A program made the translations under genes and the position numbers. A stretch of 64,000 nucleotides of DNA from the NCBI RefSeq assembly GCF_002407245.1, contig NZ_CP010681.1, positions 2,721,001 to 2,785,000 on the forward strand, written 5' to 3'. This DNA comes from Phaeobacter piscinae (GTDB lineage: Bacteria > Pseudomonadota > Alphaproteobacteria > Rhodobacterales > Rhodobacteraceae). Below are positions 46,183 to 54,327 of this stretch, in pieces. Under the pieces are notes generated by a model. The model searched no databases and was not told the origin of the DNA. It saw nothing but the letters and a program-made list of their open reading frames with translations. Numbering within the stretch: position 1 is the first letter of the stretch; every line of letters begins with the position of its first letter.

Positions 46183-47139
46183 ATGTCCAGAATGCTCATC
46201 AATGGAATTCTTCGCGACAAGCCTGTCACTGCGGACGGGCAGTTTCAGCGGATGCCAAGCGCGTTCCGGTCCTGGATCGAAGCCAGCCCCGGTGCCGCGT
46301 TTCCGGCCGTATCAGGCCGCTATCATCTGTATTTGTCCAAGGCCTGCCCCTGGTGCCACAGCGTCGACCTGATGCTGACGTTCAAAGGTCTCCGCGATGC
46401 CGTCAGCATCACATGGATGGACCCGGTCATGTCGGAGGACGGCTGGGTCATCGACCAGCCCGGCTTCGAGGAGACTGCGGGCGTGCCGCGCGACCGTTAT
46501 CTTTATGAGGTCTACCAGCGGGCCGCACCGGATTTTACCGGTCCGATCACTGTGCCCCTCTTGCTGGACAAGCAAAGCGGCAGGATCGTCAGCACCGAGT
46601 CCGCAAGCATTCTGCAGATGCTCAACACCGCCTTTGCCGGAGCGGGCGCAACCGGGCCGGACCTCTATCCCGGCGCGCTGTCGGATGAGATCAGCCGTCT
46701 GACCGCCATGATCCATGCGCCGGTTTGCAACGGCGTTTACCGTGCCGGATTCGCGACGGCGCAACCCGCCTATGACGAAGCGGTGACCCGGCTCTTTACT
46801 GCGCTGGATGAGGTCGAGACGGTACTGGAGCAAAGGCGCTATCTGGCCGGGGAGGAGATTACCGGCATTGATCTGAAGCTCTTTGCGACCCTTGTGCGGT
46901 TTGATCCCGTCTACGTCACGCATTTCAAGACAGATCGAAAGCGGATTGCCGACTACGCCGCCCTGTCCCGCTATCTTTGCGATATCGGCGGGCTGCCCGG
47001 TGTTCGCGAAACCATCGACCTGCCCCATATCCGCGCGCATTACTTCCAAAGCCACCGGCATATCAACCCGGCGGGCATCATCTCGATCGGACCGGACAGC
47101 CCCTTTGCGGAGATGCCCGCGCCGCAGGGAGCCGCGTGA
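46183..47139 (+). CDS. Glutathionyl-hydroquinone reductase (Xi-class glutathione S-transferase)
   Basis: A 318-residue GST-like enzyme that reduces glutathionyl-hydroquinones. Diagnostic features are the catalytic Cys in YLSKACPWCHSVDLMLTFKGL, VPLLLDKQSGRIVSTESASILQML, YVTHFKTDRKRI (usual Y-V-.-H-F motif) and the C-terminal HYFQSHRHINPAGIISIGP. The start is the ATG at 46183; the frame is open much further upstream, but that part overlaps the LysR gene. A SnoaL-like gene follows 48 bases later. The family is well known; the native substrate is not. Confidence 0.9.
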   Translation: MSRMLINGILRDKPVTADGQFQRMPSAFRSWIEASPGAAFPAVSGRYHLYLSKACPWCHSVDLMLTFKGLRDAVSITWMDPVMSEDGWVIDQPGFEETAGVPRDRYLYEVYQRAAPDFTGPITVPLLLDKQSGRIVSTESASILQMLNTAFAGAGATGPDLYPGALSDEISRLTAMIHAPVCNGVYRAGFATAQPAYDEAVTRLFTALDEVETVLEQRRYLAGEEITGIDLKLFATLVRFDPVYVTHFKTDRKRIADYAALSRYLCDIGGLPGVRETIDLPHIRAHYFQSHRHINPAGIISIGPDSPFAEMPAPQGAA

Positions 47140-47187
47140 TGCCCGGCTCCAGCTTCCACTGCTCAACCACAAAACAGGAGAACCCCC

Positions 47188-47565
47188 ATGCAGATTTCAG
47201 CCAAAGAAACCACGCCACATACCGCATTGATCGAGGGTCTGTACTCTGCCGTTGACGCGATGAATGCCGAAGCCGTCGCCAGCTTTCTGACCGATGACGT
47301 GACCTTCCGCCTGGGCAATTTCGACGCCATCACGGGACGCAAAGCGGTTGAGGACGCCAACGCGTCCTTCTTCGCCACGATCCGCGCGATGGGCCACACG
47401 ATTACCGGCATATGGACAAGCGGTAATGCGGTCTTCTGCGAAGGGGACGTTCACTATACCCGCACGGACCAAAGCGAACATAAGGTGCCCTTTGCAACGC
47501 GCCTTGGCCTTCGCGACGACAAGATCGCCACATACAATGTCTATGCTGATATCTCGGGACTGTGA
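47188..47565 (+). CDS. SnoaL-like / nuclear transport factor 2-fold protein
   Basis: A 125-residue small alpha+beta barrel protein (LIEGLYSAVDAMNAEAVASFLTDDVTFRLGNFDAITGRKAVEDANASFFATI; NAVFCEGDVHYTRTDQSEHKVPFATRLGLRDDKIATYNVYADIS). It carries the NTF2/SnoaL pattern, a fold used by hydrolases, isomerases and binding proteins. It lies 48 bases after the hydroquinone reductase and is probably in the same operon. A role in quinone or electrophile handling is inferred from linkage only. Confidence 0.8.
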   Translation: MQISAKETTPHTALIEGLYSAVDAMNAEAVASFLTDDVTFRLGNFDAITGRKAVEDANASFFATIRAMGHTITGIWTSGNAVFCEGDVHYTRTDQSEHKVPFATRLGLRDDKIATYNVYADISGL

Positions 47566-47636
47566 CCGGGATCGCGGGCCTGTGGTCGCCGTCCAAGGCG
47601 GACACAGGTCGCAGGCCGCTGGCCGCAGGCCGGATG

Positions 47637-48239
47637 CTAGGATGACACAGGTAGCTGGCTGAGCGCGAGCTCGGCCACCTCATGCAAGTCACCCGCTGAC
47701 GCCCCGTCGCGAGCCTGCGCGGCCAGTCCCTGGATCAGGACCGCCACGTATTTCGCCAGCAGATCAGGTTTGGTGGATGCTGGCATGTCCCCTGCTTCCA
47801 TTCCGCGCCGAATGCGGTCTGCAATCATCGTCTCGCTGGCCTGCCGATATCCTGTCAGCAGATCCTGAGCGCCCGCGCTGTCCTTGCCGCAATTGGTTGC
47901 CGCGCTGACAAGCAAACAGCCCTTGGGTCTGTCTTTCGTGCAGAATGCCTCAATGGCGTCAGAAACAAAGCGGCGCAGGGCCGTCTCGGCGGTTGCTTCC
48001 GCGCCAAGGGCGCGGGGGGCGTAGGCGGCAACACTCTGCGCGTAATGGGCGGCGCATCGTTCGAATAGCGCCTGCTTGTTGCCGAAGGCCGCATAGATGC
48101 TGGGAGGGTTCACCCCCATCGCAGCACTGAGATCGGCCATGGAGGCAGCCTCGTAGCCTCGCTCCCAAAACAGCAGCATCGCCTGTTCAATTGCGTCATC
48201 AGTGTCAAAGGATCGGTGTCGTCCCAAGGTCGTCTCCAT
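47637..48239 (-). CDS. TetR-family transcriptional regulator
   Basis: A 200-residue regulator with the TetR helix-turn-helix (DDAIEQAMLLFWERGYEAASMADLSAAMGVNPPSIYAAFGNKQALFERCAAHY), and a C-terminal ligand-binding domain with GCLLVSAATNC. The YAAFGNKQALF pattern belongs to the AcrR/YxaF-like group. The ATG at 48239 is preferred over a TTG four codons earlier. It is divergent from the quinone-oxidoreductase-like gene with an 85-base gap, so it probably represses it. The Cys residues could sense electrophiles (inference). Confidence 0.88.
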   Translation of the reverse strand: METTLGRHRSFDTDDAIEQAMLLFWERGYEAASMADLSAAMGVNPPSIYAAFGNKQALFERCAAHYAQSVAAYAPRALGAEATAETALRRFVSDAIEAFCTKDRPKGCLLVSAATNCGKDSAGAQDLLTGYRQASETMIADRIRRGMEAGDMPASTKPDLLAKYVAVLIQGLAAQARDGASAGDLHEVAELALSQLPVSS

Positions 48240-48268
48240 TTTATTTATCAATCACTACAGAAATGTGC

Positions 48269-48297
48269 TTGACCCGGCAAGCCGCAAGTTGTTTAAC
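48269..48297 (+). promoter_or_regulatory. Promoter of the oxidoreductase gene
   Basis: TTGACC (48269-48274) and TTTAAC (48292-48297) with a 17-base spacer form a credible -35/-10 pair 27 bases before the ATG. An imperfect direct repeat (ATCACTACAGAA near 48249, ATCATTACAAAA near 48299) flanks it and could be bound by the TetR regulator. Confidence 0.5.
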
Positions 48298-48324
48298 GAT
48301 CATTACAAAATATTGGAGGTACGG

Positions 48325-49191
48325 ATGAAAGCTGCAATTATCGAAACCTATGGCGGACCTGATCACTTCCGGATGGCAGAGCTGCCGCGCCCGGAGCCCA
48401 AGCCCGGGGAGCTGTTGATCCGCATCCAAGCATCCAGTGTGAATCCGGTGGATGTCGGTGTCCGCGCGGGCAATATCCTGCCTGATGAGGCGGCCAATTT
48501 CCCAATGATCCTGGGCTGGGATGCGGCGGGCACGGTCGAGGCGCTTGGTCCTGAAACCGACGGTTTTGCGCCCGGCGACCGGGTGATGGCGATATCACCG
48601 CAGCCGGGATCACTGGTCGGCACCCACGCGCAGTTTGCCGCGCTGCCAGCGAGCCAGGTTGTGAAAATCGCGGATGCGGTTTCCTTCACCACCGCCGCCG
48701 CGGTGCCGCTGATCGGCAGCACGGCCCTGGCCGCACTTCAGGCGCTGGACCTGGCACCGGGCGCCCGTGTTCTGATCAACAATCCCAAAGGGGCAGTTGG
48801 CGCAATGGCTGCGAAAATTGCCCCCTTGCTGGGGTTCGAACTGGCCGACCCAGACACGCAGGGTGTCGATGGTGCCGTTGATGTGCGCGGTCGCGAGCAC
48901 GCGCAAAAAGCATTCGCCGCTGTCAAGGATGGCGGCGCCTATGTGACCGTCGTTCCAGAATGGTGGAAGCCGGGAGGGGTTTTTACCCCCGCTCGCGGGA
49001 TCACCCCGGTGACGGTTCAAAACCCCGCCAATCGAGACGTTCTGGCCCCGTTGGCCGATTGGCTGGCACAGGGAGATCTGCTCCCGGACATCGAAGAGAT
49101 CTTGCCACTTGACCAAATATCAGAGGCACACCGCAGACTGGAAGCCCCCGGACATACCGGCAAACTGGTCATGGATCACACGCGCCTCTGA
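48325..49191 (+). CDS. Quinone oxidoreductase-like NADPH-dependent oxidoreductase (MDR family)
   Basis: A 288-residue medium-chain reductase of the zeta-crystallin/QOR type: KAAIIETYGGPDHFRMAELPRPEPKPGELLIRIQASSVNPVDVGVRAG, then WDAAGTVEALGPETDGFAPGDRV, and a cofactor region with ARVLINNPKGAVGAMAAKIA. The usual zinc ligands of alcohol dehydrogenases are absent. It is somewhat shorter than typical (about 310-325). The ATG at 48325 has TTGGAGG upstream. It likely reduces quinones or enones, fitting its neighbours. Confidence 0.88.
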   Translation: MKAAIIETYGGPDHFRMAELPRPEPKPGELLIRIQASSVNPVDVGVRAGNILPDEAANFPMILGWDAAGTVEALGPETDGFAPGDRVMAISPQPGSLVGTHAQFAALPASQVVKIADAVSFTTAAAVPLIGSTALAALQALDLAPGARVLINNPKGAVGAMAAKIAPLLGFELADPDTQGVDGAVDVRGREHAQKAFAAVKDGGAYVTVVPEWWKPGGVFTPARGITPVTVQNPANRDVLAPLADWLAQGDLLPDIEEILPLDQISEAHRRLEAPGHTGKLVMDHTRL

Positions 49192-49253
49192 AGCCGACCG
49201 CAAAAGGCAGGCGGAGTTACCCCCGCCTGCGACCGCCTCTGTCGGCTGCGTTT

Positions 49254-49475
49254 TCACCGCGCCTGCCTTCTGTACTCCTGCACCGGTAGGCCGCCGACGC
49301 CCCAATCCTCCAGCGGGACCTCATTGATCACCACAAATGTGGTCGCCGGGGATTTGCCCAGAACCTTCTGCAAAAGATCAGTAACGCCGCTGATCAACTG
49401 CGCCTTCTGCTCAGCGCTCGGGCCAGTGCCATCGGGGCCACCTTCGCGGGTCACCTTGATATTCACATAAGGCAT
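49254..49475 (-). CDS. Tautomerase-family protein (4-oxalocrotonate tautomerase-like)
   Basis: A 73-residue protein starting MPYVNIKVTREG; Pro2, after Met removal, is the catalytic base of this family. SAEQKAQLISGVTDLLQKVLGKSPATTFVVINEVPLEDWGVGG is the usual body. Length and Pro-1 fit the 4-OT group, slightly longer than the 62-residue enzyme. It is the third gene of a reverse-strand operon (GST, NTF2-like, tautomerase), starting 3 bases after the preceding stop. Its substrate is unknown. Confidence 0.85.
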   Translation of the reverse strand: MPYVNIKVTREGGPDGTGPSAEQKAQLISGVTDLLQKVLGKSPATTFVVINEVPLEDWGVGGLPVQEYRRQAR

Positions 49476-49478
49476 TGC

Positions 49479-49859
49479 TCAATCCTTTTTCGGCACATAG
49501 GAGAACACCTTTGCAACGATACGCCATTCGGCACCGTAGCGGACAAGGGTCAGCAGGTCATAAAAATCACGTCCCATCATGGTCATCCGGGCGTCAACGC
49601 GGGCCATCCGGTCGCTGGCAAAAGCGATCTCCAGGATCTCCTCCTCGCGTGGTTCGCCGCGCCGGGCAGGCGGTTCACGACCGTCCACGCGGGTCATGTA
49701 AGTCTCAAGATCGAGATACAGCTCGTCGCCTTCGGTGGCGCAGACATAGGCCAGCTGCGGGTGAAAGACATCACGCAGCATGGTGCTGTTGGCTTGATGA
49801 AGCCCCTCGAAATAGGCCTCCATCAGCGCGCGGACCTGTTTGCGATTCGTAGGCGTCAT
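49479..49859 (-). CDS. NTF2-like protein (Lumazine_bd_2 / DUF4440-like)
   Basis: A 126-residue NTF2-fold protein (VRALMEAYFEGLHQANSTMLRDVFHPQLAYVCATEGDELYLDLETYMTRVDGREPPARRGEPREEEILEIAFASDRMARVDARMTMMGRDFYDLLTLVRYGAEWRIVAKVFSYV). The pattern matches the putative lumazine-binding NTF2 group. The ATG at 49859 overlaps the GST stop (ATGA), so it is co-translated with that gene. A longer open frame exists upstream but lies inside the GST gene. Function unknown. Confidence 0.8.
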   Translation of the reverse strand: MTPTNRKQVRALMEAYFEGLHQANSTMLRDVFHPQLAYVCATEGDELYLDLETYMTRVDGREPPARRGEPREEEILEIAFASDRMARVDARMTMMGRDFYDLLTLVRYGAEWRIVAKVFSYVPKKD

Positions 49860-50467
49860 TGGATCAGCCCCTCTGCGCGCATCGCGGCCTGAGCGGAGGG
49901 GTGCGCGGCACTGCGGTCTACAAAGGCAGCCAGCCGGGGCCAGCCGACCAGGTCGATGCCGGTGAAATTCGCCCAGTTCGCGACCACGAACAAATAGGCG
50001 TCCGCAACCGAAAACTGATCCGCAACCAGCCACGCGGGGCCATCTCCCAGCTGCGCCTCAATCAGATCGAATTTGCCCGCGACATTGATGCGTGCTTTGG
50101 CCTTATCAGCCTCGGTGCTGCCCTCACGAAACAGCGGACCGAATGCCTTGTGCAGCTCAGTCCCGATCCAGTTCAGCTGCTCCTGCATCCGGGTGCGGGC
50201 CAAGGTTCCCGGCACCGGTGCCAGACCTGCCTCCGGGTGGCGATCTGCGATATACTGCAAGATCGCGGGCCCTTCGGTGAGGATGCTGCCGTCTTCCAGG
50301 CGCAAGGCCGGAACGTATCCTTTGGGATTCATAGCACGGTAGTCCGCACCGCCTTCGGTTCGGCCCGCGACGGTATCGACAGCCTCAATATCAAAGGGGC
50401 GGCCAGACTCGTGCAGGGCGATATGACTGGCCAGCGAGCAGGCACCGGGTTTGTAGTAGAGTTTCAT
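49856..50467 (-). CDS. Glutathione S-transferase
   Basis: A 203-residue Beta-class-like GST: KLYYKPGACSLASHIALHESGRPFDIEAVD (the Cys10 region typical of bacterial Beta GSTs), NPKGYVPALRLEDGSILTEGPAILQYIADRHP (glutathione-binding Glu/Gly loop), and the all-helical C-terminal domain with FSVADAYLFVVANW. It conjugates or reduces electrophiles with glutathione. It is the first gene of a reverse-strand operon and divergent from a LysR regulator at 50574. Confidence 0.9.
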   Translation of the reverse strand: MKLYYKPGACSLASHIALHESGRPFDIEAVDTVAGRTEGGADYRAMNPKGYVPALRLEDGSILTEGPAILQYIADRHPEAGLAPVPGTLARTRMQEQLNWIGTELHKAFGPLFREGSTEADKAKARINVAGKFDLIEAQLGDGPAWLVADQFSVADAYLFVVANWANFTGIDLVGWPRLAAFVDRSAAHPSAQAAMRAEGLIQ

Positions 50468-50573
50468 GACAGTCTCCTGTGGTGTGATGCCCCCTGGCTA
50501 CCGCCTGATATGATTGATTGATAATATTGTGTTCTCATCATAACGATTAAAAAAATGGATCGTCTGTGAACCC

Positions 50574-51458
50574 ATGAAACACGACCAGCTCATCGCTCTC
50601 GACGCAATCGTCTCAACCGGCACCTTCCGCGGCGCCGCTGAGCGTCTGCATAAGTCGCAATCCGCCATCAGCCACACAATCCGCCAATTGGAAGACCAAC
50701 TGGAGCTGGAGCTGTTCAGCCGCGAGGCCTACCGCCCGGTTCTCACCCCGGCGGGGGAAGTATTTTACCGTGAGGCCTCCAGAGTGCTGCGTCAGATGCA
50801 AGGGCTGCGCACCACCGCGGCCCGGCTGCGCGCCCGCGAAGAGCCGGAATTGACCATCGCCGTCAGCGCCACGATGGATTTGGACCTGCTTTTGCCGCCC
50901 CTTGCAGAGACCGGGCGGCGTTACCCAGCAACCCATTTGCGGTTGCGGATGGAGATGATGGGTGGCCCGATTGCGCGGTTGCTGGAGGGCAAGGCTGATA
51001 TCGCAGTTGCGTCGCTGGACGGGGTGCCCCTCGACACTGTCGAGGCCGCGCCAGTTGGCGAGGTCACAATCCGACCGGTGGCCAGCCCAGATCTGGACCT
51101 GCCCGCCACATGCCGCGCCCTGGCAGCCAGCGAGATGCAGGGCCACGTGCAGGTGGTCACTGCCGACTCCGGTGGTGCGGCGCATGAACAAAGTCGCGAC
51201 CTGCTGGCAGGCGGGCTGAAATGGACCGTGTCCGATCTCGCCGCCAAGAAAAAGGTGATCCTCGCAGGCCTTGGCTGGGGCGGCTTACCCGACCACATGA
51301 CACACCAGGAGCGTCGCTCCGGGGTCTTGCTTCCACTCGATCTTGAAGGCTTCCCGCTGCGCCGGACCACGCTCTTCAAAATGAGGCGCAGGGACCAGGC
51401 GATCGGTGTGGTTGCCGAGGAGCTTTGGAACCGGATCGGGGGCCTCGCCCCGTCATAA
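50574..51458 (+). CDS. LysR-family transcriptional regulator
   Basis: A 294-residue regulator: winged helix LIALDAIVSTGTFRGAAERLHKSQSAISHTIRQLEDQLELELFSREAYRPVLTPAGEVFYREASRVL, then an effector domain (ELTIAVSATMDLDLLLPPLAETGRRYPATHLRLRMEMMGGPIARLLEGKADIAVASL). It is divergent from the GST operon across a 106-base A/T-rich gap, so it probably controls the GST/NTF2/tautomerase genes. It is the last host gene before the genomic island. Confidence 0.9.
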   Translation: MKHDQLIALDAIVSTGTFRGAAERLHKSQSAISHTIRQLEDQLELELFSREAYRPVLTPAGEVFYREASRVLRQMQGLRTTAARLRAREEPELTIAVSATMDLDLLLPPLAETGRRYPATHLRLRMEMMGGPIARLLEGKADIAVASLDGVPLDTVEAAPVGEVTIRPVASPDLDLPATCRALAASEMQGHVQVVTADSGGAAHEQSRDLLAGGLKWTVSDLAAKKKVILAGLGWGGLPDHMTHQERRSGVLLPLDLEGFPLRRTTLFKMRRRDQAIGVVAEELWNRIGGLAPS

Positions 51459-51559
51459 GGCAGACCGCGTTTGGTGCAGCGTATTTCCGTCTGGCCGCCA
51501 GCCCAACCGCAAAGCACCGCCCGGAGGCGGCTGTAAGTATTTGTTATGTTGGGAATATT

Positions 51560-51580
51560 TGGTTGCGGGAGTAGGATTTG
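51560..51580. repeat. Left attachment repeat (attL)
   Basis: Identical over 21 bases to the 3' end of tRNA-fMet at 61662-61682. It lies between the host LysR gene and the first island gene. The sequence past the repeat differs from the tRNA, so this is the copied end left by integration. Confidence 0.85.
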
Positions 51581-51633
51581 GCCTTTAGCGAACGGAAGAG
51601 ACCGTTAAGTGGCGGTAGCCGGATTGCAGAGGG

Positions 51634-52125
51634 TCATTCAGCGGCGGCGGGATTGTCAGTAGTTGCTTTGCCGACCTCGAATTTCCGCCGCAGTTCTTCG
51701 AACTTCGCGCGCTCCTTTGCTTCGCGCTCCGCCGCCCGCTCAGCCTTGCGGGCGTCCGAGGCTTCCGCCTTGGCCGCATCGTAGGCTTCTACGATGGCCT
51801 CAACTTCCGGAGGGCACTGCGGATGCTCCATGATGGAGCAGCGGTCCTTAGAAGATGCAGCACAGGCCAGGGCAGCGACGACCTCAATGCGGGTCTGTTC
51901 GCCGAGCGTCGGCAGTACCGCCACAAAGTTCTGACCAACGGCATTGGCGAAAGACAAGGCGCGGTTCAACTCATTCACTGCGGCCTTTGCCACGACGCCG
52001 GATTGAATCGCCTGGATGGTGCGACGCGGGTCAGTTGAGACGGCGGCGGCGGCAGGTTGCGTGGTCTTCGTCTCCACGGCTCCGAGGAATTGGCGGTGCA
52101 GATCTTTGTGGTTGGGCTTGGACAT
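51634..52125 (-). CDS. Island protein of unknown function, downstream of the relaxase
   Basis: A 163-residue protein that I do not recognise. Its middle is mildly hydrophobic (NRALSFANAVGQNFVAVLPTLGEQTRIEVVAALACAA), and the C-terminus is a charged Ala/Glu/Lys-rich helix (VEAYDAAKAEASDARKAERAAEREAKERAKFEELRRKFEV), probably a coiled coil. The ATG at 52125 follows AAAAGGAG with ideal spacing. It lies about 157 bases downstream of the relaxase gene, so a role in mobilisation is possible by position only. Confidence 0.65.
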   Translation of the reverse strand: MSKPNHKDLHRQFLGAVETKTTQPAAAAVSTDPRRTIQAIQSGVVAKAAVNELNRALSFANAVGQNFVAVLPTLGEQTRIEVVAALACAASSKDRCSIMEHPQCPPEVEAIVEAYDAAKAEASDARKAERAAEREAKERAKFEELRRKFEVGKATTDNPAAAE

Positions 52126-52282
52126 GAGGATCTCCTTTTTTGGTCCAGTTTGGGGCAACCGCTGACGTTGCATCTTGGAAACAACTGCGGCTAAAAATTA
52201 TCTCGCAATCTTTCCGGCGATGTGGTCGCCAAAATCAGGATTTTCTTCGGAAGAATTGCGTAAGCCACTGTAATAAATCGAT

Positions 52283-53647
52283 TCATTTTTCATCCGGGGC
52301 ATCCCCTTTGGGCTTTGCTGCGTCTGAGCGGCCTGCCTCCTCGCCCAAATACCCATGCTTGAGCAACAATCTCCGCAACCCCACAACCTGCTTGCTCACG
52401 GTCCTCCATGTCGTTCCCAGGCCCTCACGAATGGTCGGTGGAAGGTCCTTCACTACGTCCAAGAGCGCCTCCCGCGTGGTTTCGATCTCTGCGAACTCGT
52501 CCCTCAGGCGCTCCTCGGCCTCATTTCGCGCAAGCGCTCGCATTGCAGACCAGGCACGACCGAGAAGGCTCTCTGCGCGCTGCCGCCCCTTCCGCGACTT
52601 GGCGACGCGTTGGATAATCGGTTTGGCGTGGTCGGAGGCCTTACCAGCTTCTGTCACGGCCAAGCGCGGGGGGCCGGAAGCATCCTTCACCTCGAAGTAA
52701 TTCGAGGCGAGGCCTTCTGCGACTGCGAGCACCGCATCGGCTTCATCCGCCGTCCTCTGCGCGGCAGCTTCACGCTCTGCCAGCGCCACCGAGCGCCCCT
52801 CCACCTCAGCGGCCTCCGCCTCGATAGCCTCCTCGCGCGCATCGAGCTTCGATGCCCGCGCATTCAGCTCAACGCGTTCAGACCATAACTCGGTTGCAAC
52901 CTCCTGCCGCCATTTCCATGTCGGCTTATGGTTGACCGGGTCTGGCCCTTTCATACCCGCAGTTCTCGCTTGCCGCGCGGCGAAGGCCCGCGCTTCTCCT
53001 CGCACCAACCCGGCCTGAGCGAACCAAATTCCCGCAATGTCTTGGGCGTGCTCATAGGACCGGATCGCGTCGTGTTTGGATGGGATCAGCATTTGCCGAC
53101 CATGCTGATCTTTGCCGCGGGGCAGGATCACGGCATGGATGTGATAGGCCTTCTCATCACGGTCAGCGCGGGGATGCACCACGTCCTCCCCGAAATTGTA
53201 GGTCAGCCAGCCGATGGCGAGATCCTCAAACTGCTTCTCACGTCGACGCTTTGCCATCATGCCGCGCCAGGTCGACTGATCCCCGGCAGACTCGAACCAA
53301 TCAGCATGGGCGGTGATGATGACTTCGCGCATCGGGCCATGTTTCGAGGGCCGCTATGGATCCTTCGGCCCTTCTATCATGCGCTTTTCGATTTCACTTA
53401 CACGCTTCCTTTTCTTAAGCTTCGTCAACTCGTTGGCAAAGTTCTCCATCCGCATGTCGTCGATCTCCGCGAGGGTATCCACAGCCCAAGTATCGCTACC
53501 GATCAGGAGCTTATTGAAACGAGTTCGGCGTGGCTCGAACTCGTTCCGATCCATCTGCCTTCGAAGGCGATGAGGTTCGAAACGGGACAGCTGCTCCGGG
53601 CGCAGGCCCTCAAAACGCAGAACGATTGGATGGTTGTTGGTCGCCAT
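52283..53647 (-). pseudogene. MobV/Pre-like relaxase, interrupted by an amber codon
   Basis: Relaxases of this family nick the transfer origin to start mobilisation. The N-terminal part (53647 to the stop at 53356) has IVLRFEGLRPEQLSRFEPHRLRRQMDRNEFEPRRTRFNKLLIG, like the conserved start of Pre/Mob proteins. In the same frame, after TAG at 53354-53356 (codon 98), it continues with MREVIITAHADWFESAG, LTYNFGEDVVHPRADRDEKAYHIHAVILPRGKDQHGRQML, where HIH corresponds to the metal-binding HxH, followed by a long coiled coil. The usual first His of the metal motif seems to be replaced (ADRDEKAYHIH). The whole frame is 454 residues. A downstream ATG at 53332 could still give the 349-residue C-terminal part, without the DNA-binding N-terminus. 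Confidence 0.7.
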
Positions 53648-53753
53648 TTTGATCTCCAGAGGTTGAGATCAGAAAATGGGTCGATGTTTTGGCGGGCCGG
53701 AGAAATCAGGTGAAGCTGGCATGAATGGAAGTGCGGGAGAAAGTACTCACTAA

Positions 53754-53796
53754 GTAGACCGCACTCCGGCACCTATGGTGCCTATGTTCGGTCTAC
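53754..53796. promoter_or_regulatory. Candidate transfer origin (oriT): nested inverted repeats
   Basis: GTAGACCG (53754-53761) pairs with CGGTCTAC (53789-53796), enclosing a second perfect dyad GGCACC-TAT-GGTGCC (53768-53782). It lies about 107 bases upstream of the relaxase start. MobV-type relaxases usually nick near such repeats just upstream of their own gene. The repeats are seen; oriT function is inferred. Confidence 0.5.
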
Positions 53797-54327
53797 CCGC
53801 TCGCCCGGGGCGCTGCCCCGGAACCCCGCCCGCCGGGGGCGCTTGTGCAGCGGGCACTCCTGCGCGGAGGGCGGCAAGGAGGACGTTCCGCACTCTCCTT
53901 GCAACCTCTGCTCCCGGGAGAGGTCGTTCCGCACTCCTCCCCCAAACCCCCGCCTGCTCGCAGGGGCCGTTCGCCACGCCCCTGCACCCCTTGGCCCTTG
54001 CCCGAAGCGCCGTTTCACCCGAAGCCAAGACGGGGACGCTTAATGGAGCGTCCCCGTCTTGGATTCCTGCTGTCGCGAAAATTCACAAACGCAGCACGAA
54101 GAGGTTTACGCCAACCATCACAAACGGCAGCTCTGCACAGATAGTGACCTTTGCAAAATCGTGCAAAGCACACTTGGTTGTCGCCCTAAACTTGGTCGAA
54201 CGCCGCGGCGCAGCTTCGGCATTGCAGCCGTTCGTGGATCGCGCAGCATTTCCGAAGGTTGAACAACCGCACAGCAGGGCGAAGCGGGCTTTCGCTGGGG
54301 CTCAACCAATGGCCGCATCAGTAGTTG
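53797..54327. other. GC-rich non-coding stretch in the island
   Basis: About 530 bases with no credible gene; all open frames are Arg/Pro/Cys-rich artefacts of high G+C. It includes a 12-base direct repeat CGTTCCGCACTC at 53884-53895 and 53925-53936, a related CCGCACTCC at 53759, and the strong hairpin at 54025-54062. Its composition differs sharply from the A/T-rich cargo to its right. Confidence 0.5.
54025..54062. repeat. Perfect 16-bp inverted repeat
   Basis: CCAAGACGGGGACGCT and AGCGTCCCCGTCTTGG are exact inverted copies around TAATGG. There is no T run on either side, so a simple terminator is unlikely. It may be a barrier hairpin or a recombination or replication signal at the edge of the A/T-rich cargo. 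Confidence 0.6.

Noticed and set aside
53884..53936. Two 12-base direct repeats considered as CRISPR or replication iterons
   Set aside because: Only two exact copies with a 29-base gap and no further units; not a CRISPR array and too few for a supported iteron origin.
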